Assembly: GCF_030053425.1 (NCBI RefSeq) | Contig: NZ_JASGBI010000001.1 | Coordinates: forward strand, 186,001 to 250,000 | Origin: Lysobacter stagni | GTDB taxonomy: Bacteria > Pseudomonadota > Gammaproteobacteria > Xanthomonadales > Xanthomonadaceae | Length of the DNA: 64,000 bases | Direction of reading: 5' to 3' | Shown here: piece after piece, positions 8,113-15,092 of the stretch | How positions within the stretch are numbered: the stretch's first letter is position 1 | Layout: every line of letters begins with the position of its first letter | Translations under genes and position numbers: made by a program | The notes under the pieces: model-generated | What the model saw: the letters and a program-made list of their open reading frames with translations, nothing else | Told to the model about the DNA's origin: nothing | Databases searched by the model: none

Positions 8113-10374
8113 TCAGGGCACTGCCGCTTCGTCCTCCGGACTGACGTAGACGCGTCCGGACCGGTAAAGCGCCAGCCGGTCGCGGAAGCCGTCCGCCATG
8201 GCCTTGAAGCGCGCGCCATCCGCGCGTGCGAGCACATCCAGGCGCTCCACGGCCTTCGCTTGCAGGTCGGCCGCCTGCTGGTAACGCCCCACGGCCGCGT
8301 GGCAGGCGGCCAGTGTGTCCTGCTCCGGCAGGTCGAGCCCGGCGGGGTCGCCCATCTTCTCGGCCGCGGCCATGCCACGCGCGGCGTCGCGTGCATCCGG
8401 ATAGGGCGAGGTGCACCACGCCCAGGCCAGCTCGTTGTACGCCCCGTCGTGGCCGGCCTCGATGCTCTGGTTCCACAACGCTATGGCCCTGGCGCGCGCC
8501 TCGGGCGTGCGCTTGCCGTGGTACAGCCAACTGCCATACGCGATGTAGGCGCGCTCTTCCTTGGCGTCCAGGGCGCGCTGGATCCACTGCTGCCCCCTGG
8601 CCTCATCGACCTTGCCGAAGTCGCCGCGGAAATAGCCCATCGCGAGCTGGGTCTGCGACAGCGCATCGCCGCGCTCCGCGTCGCCCAGCAGCCACTTCTG
8701 CGCCTGCGCCGGATTCTTTGCCATGCCCACGCCATCCACGGCCAGGGCCGCCAGTTCACGACGCGCGCGCGCGGAATCGTGGTAGTTCGCGAGCACCTCA
8801 TAGAGGCCCACGGCATCCTTGGGTGTGCCGATGTCGGGCTTGTCCAGCAGGTACATGCCCGCCAGGTCGAAGGCCGCCTCGATGTCGGCGATCTGCGTCG
8901 CCGCAAAGAGCCAGGTGGCCGCCGAGGTCCAACGGCCGGCCCTGCGATCGTTTGACGACACGTGCCGCATCGCCCAGGGCTCTCCGCCGTGCGCGGATTC
9001 GAGGATGAGCCGCTCGCCACGCGCAGGATCGCGATCCGCTGCATCGCCATTGAGCAGGTCGTAGCCCAGCAGCGCTTGCGCGCGTGGCGCGCCCGCCGCG
9101 GCCGCCTTCTCGAGCCAGCGGCGGCGCTCGTCAGCCTGCTGACGCTGCCCGAAGTACTGCGCCAGCACCGAGAAACCAGCACCGTTCCCATTCTCGGCAG
9201 GGTCCGCGAGGAAGGCGATGTCCGAGGCCGACAGTTCCGCCTTCCGGTCGTCCACCTTGCGATACAGCGCCAGGCGGCGGGGCACTCGGCTGCCGCGCTC
9301 CTGCATGCGATCCAGACGCGTCTGCAGTGCGGCCGGATACGGCCCGTCGTCCAGCAGATCCCAGGTCATCGCGTAGTGCCCGGCTGCCCCTGGCCACCAC
9401 TGGTCGGCGCGATCGAGGAGCTTCATCGCGGCCACTTCGTCACGCTCCAGCCCGATGCCGCGCGCGTACGCGAGTGCGAGGAGCACGGTGGGGATCGCCT
9501 CCTCCTTCTCCGCGCCTGACAACAGCGGCTCCACCAGATCGTCCGCGCAACCCTTGAAGGGCGATTTGTCACAGACGAGCAGCCAGGCCGACAGCGACAC
9601 GACGCCGCCCTGTTGCGCCGCGGGCTTGAACGCCGCCACCTTCGCGCGCGGGTCAGCCGCCTCGTGTGCTTTGCGTGCGGCCATCAGGTCGACATCGGAC
9701 GTGTCGCCCGCCTCCGCCCACGACTTCACCATGGTGATGGAGTAGGAGTGGCGCAGGGCGACGTTGCCGAAGACTTCGTTGTCGCGGTCGAGCGTGTAGA
9801 TCGTATCGATGGCATCGAACGCGTAGTGGCGCTCGGTCTTCGTTTCCGGATCCCAGGCCGCGGCCACGAACGGCAGATAACGCCTGGGCCACAGCTCGGT
9901 GTAATAGAAATAGCTGGTCTGCAGACCGCTGGTCACCAGCAGTGCGACCGCGTCGGCCGGGGCCAGGATGCGGATCGGGTGGCTGACGGCCGGATCGCCC
10001 GATGATTCCAGAGCGTGGCGCGACAGCGCGGCCAGCGCCGCGAGTTCGCGGTCGGCGCCCGCATCGTCGCCCAATGCCTGCGCGCACAGGAACGCGACAC
10101 GCCGGATCGCGATGCTGATCGGCGCATCCTGCACGGCCGTTGCCAGCGCGCCCTGCTGGCTCGCGCACCGCTGCGCATCGACCTTGATGGCGTCGTACCC
10201 TACCTCGTCGAGCACGTTGAAGGCGTCGAATCCTTTCTTCAGGTCGCCCTTCGCCAGGAACTGCTGCCAGGCCTTGTCCGCATCGAACTTCGGCGGCGCG
10301 GCCGCGAAGGCCGGGGTACCGAACAGCAGCGCGGCGAATGCGATCGTTAGCCGGCGGTGGAAACGTGCGCTCAT
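8113..10374 (-). CDS. Exported Sel1-repeat protein
   Basis: 753 residues with an N-terminal signal peptide ending near TPAFAAAPP. The rest is helical. Several Sel1-like (TPR-type) repeats can be seen in the second half, for example AIPTVLLALAYARGIGLERD, PRAQALLGYDLLNGDAADRD, DAVGLYEVLANYHDSARARR and ALSQTQLAMGYFRGDFGKVD. Such repeats mediate protein-protein contacts. Its start overlaps the end of the upstream DUF3857 gene by four bases, so the two exported proteins are made together and may act together. No enzymatic motif was recognised. Confidence 0.85.
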   Translation of the reverse strand: MSARFHRRLTIAFAALLFGTPAFAAAPPKFDADKAWQQFLAKGDLKKGFDAFNVLDEVGYDAIKVDAQRCASQQGALATAVQDAPISIAIRRVAFLCAQALGDDAGADRELAALAALSRHALESSGDPAVSHPIRILAPADAVALLVTSGLQTSYFYYTELWPRRYLPFVAAAWDPETKTERHYAFDAIDTIYTLDRDNEVFGNVALRHSYSITMVKSWAEAGDTSDVDLMAARKAHEAADPRAKVAAFKPAAQQGGVVSLSAWLLVCDKSPFKGCADDLVEPLLSGAEKEEAIPTVLLALAYARGIGLERDEVAAMKLLDRADQWWPGAAGHYAMTWDLLDDGPYPAALQTRLDRMQERGSRVPRRLALYRKVDDRKAELSASDIAFLADPAENGNGAGFSVLAQYFGQRQQADERRRWLEKAAAAGAPRAQALLGYDLLNGDAADRDPARGERLILESAHGGEPWAMRHVSSNDRRAGRWTSAATWLFAATQIADIEAAFDLAGMYLLDKPDIGTPKDAVGLYEVLANYHDSARARRELAALAVDGVGMAKNPAQAQKWLLGDAERGDALSQTQLAMGYFRGDFGKVDEARGQQWIQRALDAKEERAYIAYGSWLYHGKRTPEARARAIALWNQSIEAGHDGAYNELAWAWCTSPYPDARDAARGMAAAEKMGDPAGLDLPEQDTLAACHAAVGRYQQAADLQAKAVERLDVLARADGARFKAMADGFRDRLALYRSGRVYVSPEDEAAVP

Positions 10375-12407
10375 GGCGTGGAGCCCTCGTCGATGACCCC
10401 ACGCAGCAGCGCCTTCAGCCGCGCTTCGCGGTCATCGCGCTGCAGCTGCGTGGGAACCTGGAACCTCAGCTTGGCCGACAGGCTGTCGCGCACCTTGCGC
10501 ATCTGCTGCACGTGCGCACTCACCTGCTCGGCGGTGAGTTCCGGCTGCAGCACCTTCATGTCGTAGACCACGTCCACCCTGGCGCCGTCGACCCGTACGC
10601 CGCGCCGGTAGTCGAAGCCGGGCGAGGCGAACCGTTCGTCCTCGTTGCCGAACACCGGTCGCCACTGTGGCGGCAGTGCGACCTGGATCCGGTGCGAATA
10701 CTGCTTCGGTTCGCCCAGGTACAGCGGTCCGGTGCGTTCGACCGTTGTCGGCAGGCTGGTCGCGCGCGACAGGCTTTCCGCCATGACCTCCAGCGCCCGC
10801 CCCCCGCCCTCGCTCTCGAAGGGCGCAAGCAGGCGGTAGCTCTCGAGCATGGTCAGGCGATTGCTGTCCAGGTCATCCTGCACCCTCGGCGGCTGCTGCA
10901 CCTCGACCTCGCCGAAACGCTGGCGGTAGAAGTCGGCGTAGCGGCGCGCGACGTCTTCCAGGCGCTCCCGAGCCATCATGCGGCGCGAGTAGTTCGCGCT
11001 GTCGCCTTCGTACAGCGTGCGCACTTCCAGCAACGCCGCGCGACCGTCGGCAGCGGGGCGATAGAGCTCCTCCACCGTCACGCTGTTGTGGGCATTGCGC
11101 GGCCGCGCGATCGGCTGCAGCGCGGTGATGCCGGCCGCGATGGGCAAGGCATGGCCGTAGGCGCTCTGGTCGCTTTCGGACGGATTGCCGCCTTCGGAGG
11201 TCAGCGTCGGGTCCACCCATACCGTCGCGTTGTCCACGCTCGCGCGAACGATCACGTGATCGAACAGCGAGGCCGCCGGCAGGTACTGTGCGACGGCCTG
11301 ACCGCGATCCGCCGACACGAGCGCCGGCTCGGCACGGATGCCCATGCGTGCCAGCACCGTCGATAGCAGATAGGCCTTGTCCTTGCAGTCGCCGTAGCGT
11401 CGCGTCCAGGTTTCCGCCGGCGGCGTCGGACGGTGCGTGTTGTCGCCCATCTCCACGCCGAAGTAGCGTACCTGCTCCTGCACGGCGCGCAGCGCCGCCT
11501 TGAGCCGTTGCTCGTCGCTGCCGAGCTTGTGCCAGCGCGCGATCTGCGCCTCCAGGTCCGGCGGCAGCGCATCGACCTTCGGGTACAGCGGCAGCGCCCA
11601 CGCCACCACGTCCGCCCAGCTGCGCCTGGCAGCTGCCTGCACGTGCGGATACGACCGGTACCAGCGCGGGTAGTCGCTCTCGTCGACATAGGCCGGCACG
11701 GCGTGGACCCGTGCAGTCGCCTCGACGCGGTCGGCGAAGGAGCGCACCTGCGGTTGCGGGGCCTTGCCCTCGCTGTGCACCGCCACGTCGGTGCCCGCAT
11801 CGAAGATCGAACGGAAACGCATGTCCAGGGTCGGACTGCGCCAGCCCATTGGCATCGCCGTTGCGGTGTTGCCGGCGAGTACCGGATTGGTGCCGGTGAT
11901 CGTGTAGCTGACCCTCACCACGTCGTCCACGCGCACGTCGTCGAGCACGATCAGTGCGGTGACCTGTCCGTCGGCGAGGTCCTGCTCGAAGTCGGTCTCG
12001 CGGCGCGCCAGCGAAATCCGCTCGGGCGCCAGCCGCGACAGCCAGCGACCACCGCGGCGCAACTCCACGCGATGGATCTTCAACTGCTGGTATTCCGGAT
12101 TGAAGGAGATCTGGTATCGACCGGCCTCGCCCAGCAGCGTCGCGGACTTGGGCTCGAAGACGTAGTCGACGTAGTACGCGTCCTGGCCGCGGCGGTTGTC
12201 GATCTGGAGGTCGTACAGCCAGAAGCGCCACGGCGCGTCGCTGGCACCGGGCGCGGCCGGATCCCATTGCGCGGCGATCTCGGTGCGCTCGACGAAGGCC
12301 GGTTCGCCCCCTACCGAAAAACGATACTCGCCGCGCACGTGCTGCGTATCGGCGGCCCACGCTCCACCAGCCAGCGCGAGCGCCAGCAACCCCCACCAAA
12401 CCCGCAT
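10371..12407 (-). CDS. Exported DUF3857 and transglutaminase-domain protein
   Basis: 678 residues with a clear signal peptide (MRVWWGLLALALAGGAWAA). The N-terminal half looks like the beta-rich DUF3857 domain (about 50-260). A transglutaminase-like domain follows, with the catalytic-type cysteine in TWTRRYGDCKDKAYLLSTVLARMGI and a later DHV and WVDP pair that may supply His and Asp. The C-terminal 250 residues are another beta-rich region. Family members are periplasmic or outer-membrane-associated; the reaction is not established. It is first in a two-gene unit with the Sel1-repeat protein (ATGA overlap). Confidence 0.87.
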   Translation of the reverse strand: MRVWWGLLALALAGGAWAADTQHVRGEYRFSVGGEPAFVERTEIAAQWDPAAPGASDAPWRFWLYDLQIDNRRGQDAYYVDYVFEPKSATLLGEAGRYQISFNPEYQQLKIHRVELRRGGRWLSRLAPERISLARRETDFEQDLADGQVTALIVLDDVRVDDVVRVSYTITGTNPVLAGNTATAMPMGWRSPTLDMRFRSIFDAGTDVAVHSEGKAPQPQVRSFADRVEATARVHAVPAYVDESDYPRWYRSYPHVQAAARRSWADVVAWALPLYPKVDALPPDLEAQIARWHKLGSDEQRLKAALRAVQEQVRYFGVEMGDNTHRPTPPAETWTRRYGDCKDKAYLLSTVLARMGIRAEPALVSADRGQAVAQYLPAASLFDHVIVRASVDNATVWVDPTLTSEGGNPSESDQSAYGHALPIAAGITALQPIARPRNAHNSVTVEELYRPAADGRAALLEVRTLYEGDSANYSRRMMARERLEDVARRYADFYRQRFGEVEVQQPPRVQDDLDSNRLTMLESYRLLAPFESEGGGRALEVMAESLSRATSLPTTVERTGPLYLGEPKQYSHRIQVALPPQWRPVFGNEDERFASPGFDYRRGVRVDGARVDVVYDMKVLQPELTAEQVSAHVQQMRKVRDSLSAKLRFQVPTQLQRDDREARLKALLRGVIDEGSTP

Positions 12408-12500
12408 GCGGATCCCCTCGTTGTCCCGCCGCCGATACTAAGGATTCAGGGAGCGCGACCACAACCGGCGGGGAGTGCCTCCGCGCCCGCCGGCGCCGCG

Positions 12501-13139
12501 TCAGGCCGCCAGCAGCGCGGCCAGTTCGCGCGGCGACGACGCCAGGTGCAACGCGCCGGCCTCGCGCAGTTCGGTTTCGCCGCCGAAGCCCCAGAGCACG
12601 CCGACGTTGCGCATGCCGTGGTGACGCGCGCCTTCGATGTCCATGCGGCGATCGCCGATCATCCAGCACGCGTCCGCCACCAGGTCGAAGCGTCGCAGCG
12701 CCTCGGCGATGAGCTGGTCCTTGTGGCTGATGCGTCCGTCCAGCGTGGCGCCGATCACGTCCACGAAGCAGTGGCCGAACGGGAGGTGGTCGACGATCTT
12801 GCGCGCGTGCGGCTCGTTCTTCGCGGTGACCACCGCCAGCCGATGCCCGGCGGCGTGCAGCGATTCGATGGTCTCGCCGATTCCGGCGTAGACCTCGTGT
12901 TCCGCCCAGCCGTGCGTCTCGAAGCGATCGCGGTAGTGCAGCACCGCTTCCTCCACGCGCGCATCGTCGTTGAGCAGCGGACCGAAGCTGGTGCGCAGCG
13001 CGGGGCCGATCCAGCGGCGCAGTTCCTCCTGCGGCGGCACGGGCAGGCCCATCTGCACCAGGGCATGTTCGACACAACGCGTGATGCCGACCGCCGAATC
13101 GATCAGCGTGCCGTCCATGTCGAAGAAGAGCGTGGTCAT
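12501..13139 (-). CDS. HAD-superfamily hydrolase, phosphoglycolate phosphatase-like
   Basis: 212 residues of the HAD family, subclass IA. Motif I is FFDMDGTLIDS with nucleophile D7 and acid/base D9, motif II is VVTAKN, the motif III lysine is in ISHKDQLIAEAL, and motif IV is MIGDRRMDIEGARHHG. A helical cap sits between about residues 15 and 85. The likely substrate is a small phosphate ester such as 2-phosphoglycolate, but the sequence alone does not settle this. It lies downstream of pgk on the same strand, separated by a repeat element. Confidence 0.87.
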   Translation of the reverse strand: MTTLFFDMDGTLIDSAVGITRCVEHALVQMGLPVPPQEELRRWIGPALRTSFGPLLNDDARVEEAVLHYRDRFETHGWAEHEVYAGIGETIESLHAAGHRLAVVTAKNEPHARKIVDHLPFGHCFVDVIGATLDGRISHKDQLIAEALRRFDLVADACWMIGDRRMDIEGARHHGMRNVGVLWGFGGETELREAGALHLASSPRELAALLAA

Positions 13140-13166
13140 GCGTGTGTTTCCTCAGTGCCTGATCTT

Positions 13167-13296
13167 CCTTCTCCCCTCGCGGGAGAAGGTGGCGCGAAGC
13201 GCCGGAAGAGGGGGCGCCGCGCAGCGGCGTTCGGCGGCCCTGCCCCTCTCCCTGGCCGCCTTTGGCGGCCTGTCCCTCTCCCGCAAGGGGAGAGGG
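13167..13296. repeat. REP-like palindromic element between pgk and the HAD gene
   Basis: A compound inverted repeat. CCTTCTCCCCTCGCGGGAG (13167-13185, closing GAAGG to 13189) forms one hairpin and CCCTCTCCCGCAAGGGGAG (13274-13292, closing to 13296) its mirror copy. Between them are the smaller hairpins GGCGCGAAGCGCC and GGCCGCCTTTGGCGGCC. A related element lies between nrdA and nrdB. No transposase gene is nearby. Such elements can stabilise or attenuate mRNA. Confidence 0.8.
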
Positions 13297-13314
13297 GGAA
13301 CAGCGTGACGATCG

Positions 13315-14490
13315 TTACGCCGCCCGCGCCTTCAGCGCCGCCACCGCCGGCAGTTCCTTGCCTTCCAGGAATTCCAGGAACGCGCCGCCGCCGGTGGAGA
13401 TGTAGGACACGTCGCGCTCGATGCCGTACTTGTCGACCGCTGCCAGCGTGTCGCCGCCACCGGCGATGGAGAACGCGCGGCTCGCGGCGATCGCGCGCGC
13501 CAGCGTTTCCGTGCCCTTGCCGAACGCGTCGAATTCGAACACGCCGACCGGGCCGTTCCACACCACGGTGCCGGCGGCCTTGATCAGCTCCGCATAGCGC
13601 GCGGCGGTCTGCGGGCCGATGTCGAGGATCATGTCGTCCGCGCCGACGGCATCGACGGCCTTGACCGTGGCCGGTGCATCGGCGGCGAAGGCCGGTGCGA
13701 CGACCACGTCCGTCGGAACGGGGATGTCCGCGCCGCGCCCTTTCGCGTCGGCCATGATCTTCTTCGCCGTATCGATCAGGTCGTTCTCGACCAGCGACTT
13801 GCCCACGCCATGCCCCATCGCGGCGATGAAGGTGTTGGCGATGCCGCCGCCGACGATCAGCTGGTCGACCTTGCTCACCAGCGACGACAGCAGCTCCAGC
13901 TTCGTCGACACCTTCGAGCCGGCGACGATGGCCAGCAGCGGGCGTGCCGGGTTGTCCAGCGCCTTGCCCAGCGCGTCGAGTTCGGCCATCAACAGCGGGC
14001 CGCCAGCGGCAACCTTCGCGAAACGGATGGCGCCGTGCGTGGAGGCCTGCGCGCGGTGCGCGGTGCCGAAGGCATCCATGACGTACACGTCGCACAGCGC
14101 GGCGTACTTCTTCGACAGGGCCTCATCGTCCTTGCCCTCGCCGACGTTCATGCGGCAGTTCTCCAGCAGGACCAGCTGACCGGGCTTCACGTCGACGCCA
14201 TCGACCCAGTCCTTCACCAGCGGCACCTCGATGCCGAGCAGTTCCGACAGACGCTTCGCCACGGGCGCGAGCGAATCCTCCTGCGTCCAGGTGCCTTCCT
14301 TCGGACGACCCAGGTGCGAGGTGACCATCACCGCCGCGCCCTTCTCCAGCGCCAGCTTCATGGTCGGCAGGGCCGCGGTGATGCGCTGTTCGGAGGTGAT
14401 GCGGCCATCGTCGATGGGCACGTTGAGATCTTCGCGGATCAACACGCGCTTGCCTTGGAGATCGAGATCGGACATGCGGACGATGGACAT
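13315..14490 (-). CDS. pgk: Phosphoglycerate kinase
   Basis: Converts 1,3-bisphosphoglycerate and ADP to 3-phosphoglycerate and ATP. 391 residues, the usual length. Landmarks: [16 protein letters not shown] at the N terminus (substrate arginine and asparagine), [23 protein letters not shown], the hinge region [18 protein letters not shown], and the nucleotide-binding end [32 protein letters not shown]. The start is the ATG at 14490, with GAGGAAG eight bases before it; reading further upstream would give a 448-residue product without family similarity. Confidence 0.97.
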   Translation of the reverse strand: MSIVRMSDLDLQGKRVLIREDLNVPIDDGRITSEQRITAALPTMKLALEKGAAVMVTSHLGRPKEGTWTQEDSLAPVAKRLSELLGIEVPLVKDWVDGVDVKPGQLVLLENCRMNVGEGKDDEALSKKYAALCDVYVMDAFGTAHRAQASTHGAIRFAKVAAGGPLLMAELDALGKALDNPARPLLAIVAGSKVSTKLELLSSLVSKVDQLIVGGGIANTFIAAMGHGVGKSLVENDLIDTAKKIMADAKGRGADIPVPTDVVVAPAFAADAPATVKAVDAVGADDMILDIGPQTAARYAELIKAAGTVVWNGPVGVFEFDAFGKGTETLARAIAASRAFSIAGGGDTLAAVDKYGIERDVSYISTGGGAFLEFLEGKELPAVAALKARAA

Positions 14491-14652
14491 GGATGCTTCC
14501 TCTGCTGGCCCTTCGGCGGAAGGGTCGGTGGGGTGATCGGGAGGTGTGGCGACCGGTCCTGCTGCGGTGTCACCGGCGGTCGCCGAGACGGCCATTGTCC
14601 TCCGCGCATCCCGCCCGGGCAAATCGCGCCCACATTCCGGATCTGCGGTTAT

Positions 14653-14668
14653 CCACAACATTTTGCGT
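14653..14668 (+). promoter_or_regulatory. NrdR-like box 1 upstream of nrdAB
   Basis: CCACAACATTTTGCGT agrees at 12 of 16 positions with the known NrdR box ACACWATATATWGTGT. It ends at the first base of the nrdA -35 hexamer. NrdR is an ATP-cone repressor of ribonucleotide reductase genes that usually binds paired boxes. Confidence 0.6.
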
Positions 14669-14696
14669 TGACTGATGCGCGCACCCCCACTATGTT
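14668..14696 (+). promoter_or_regulatory. Sigma-70-type promoter of nrdAB
   Basis: TTGACT (14668-14673), a 17-base spacer, and TATGTT (14691-14696). Transcription would begin near 14703, just before the riboswitch fold. The -10 lies inside NrdR-like box 2 and the -35 abuts box 1, so repressor binding would hide the promoter. Confidence 0.6.
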
Positions 14697-14700
14697 GTGC
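14685..14700 (+). promoter_or_regulatory. NrdR-like box 2 upstream of nrdAB
   Basis: CCCCACTATGTTGTGC agrees at 11 of 16 positions with the NrdR box, best in its right half. It starts 32 bases (three helix turns) after box 1, the spacing typical of NrdR box pairs, and covers the -10 hexamer. Confidence 0.6.
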
Positions 14701-14720
14701 CCGTCGGTGCCGACTCCTCG

Positions 14721-14916
14721 CGGGTCGGATTAAAAGGGAAGCCGGTACGGACGAAGGTCCAACTCCGGCGCTGCCCCGCAGCGGTATGGGAAACGAAGGT
14801 GGTCATGGCACTGGGCGCACAGCCTGGGAAGCGGCCACCGGTAGGCGACGCGATCCAACGCGTCTCGTCCCGAGCCCGAAGACCTGCCGACAGCCGCGCG
14901 TTGCACACCGCGCGGT
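14721..14916 (+). promoter_or_regulatory. Cobalamin (B12) riboswitch in the nrdAB leader
   Basis: Conserved blocks of the cobalamin aptamer occur in order: TTAAAAGGGAAGCCGGT from 14730, CCGGCGCTGCCCCGCAGCGG at about 14765-14784, GGGAAACGAA, then CACTGGGCGCACAGCCTGGG at 14809-14828, and the B12 box GAGCCCGAAGACCTGCC at 14872-14888, which fits the consensus except for one base. Outer stem P1 pairs GTCGG (14724-14728) with CCGAC (14887-14891). A following hairpin (CCGCGCG 14894-14900 with CGCGCGG 14909-14915) is where the L13 element is expected. Binding of adenosylcobalamin would be predicted to lower nrdAB expression. Confidence 0.92.
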
Positions 14917-14929
14917 GACCGGCCACGGA

Positions 14930-15020
14930 GTCTTCGGAGGGAAGACGGTCGGTGTCGCAGGCGATGGCACTGCCGTCGCCACGCCGTCTCGGTCTGCGCG
15001 ACACCCCGTTTCCATGCTGA
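14930..15020 (+). other. Leader segment: hairpin with a GGAGG loop and a possible 22-codon reading frame
   Basis: GTCTTC (14930-14935) pairs with GAAGAC (14941-14946) around a loop that is exactly GGAGG. Eleven bases further a GTG (14952) opens a 22-codon frame (V-S-Q-A-M-A-L-P-S-P-R-R-L-G and on) ending with TGA at 15018-15020. The rest of the leader to 15092 has a second hairpin (CGTCC/GGACG near 15040-15060) and the nrdA ribosome-binding site CGGAG. I see no T-rich intrinsic terminator. Whether the short frame is translated cannot be judged from sequence. Confidence 0.3.
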
Positions 15021-15092
15021 TGACTCCCGCGCCCGCGTCGTCCTTCGAGGGAGAGGACGGCCAGCCGTGCGCCCACGCACCGGAGTCCTGCC

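Noticed and set aside
14491..14661. N-terminal extension of pgk by 57 residues
   Set aside because: No similarity to phosphoglycerate kinases, would run into the nrd control region, and the ATG at 14490 has a good ribosome-binding site.
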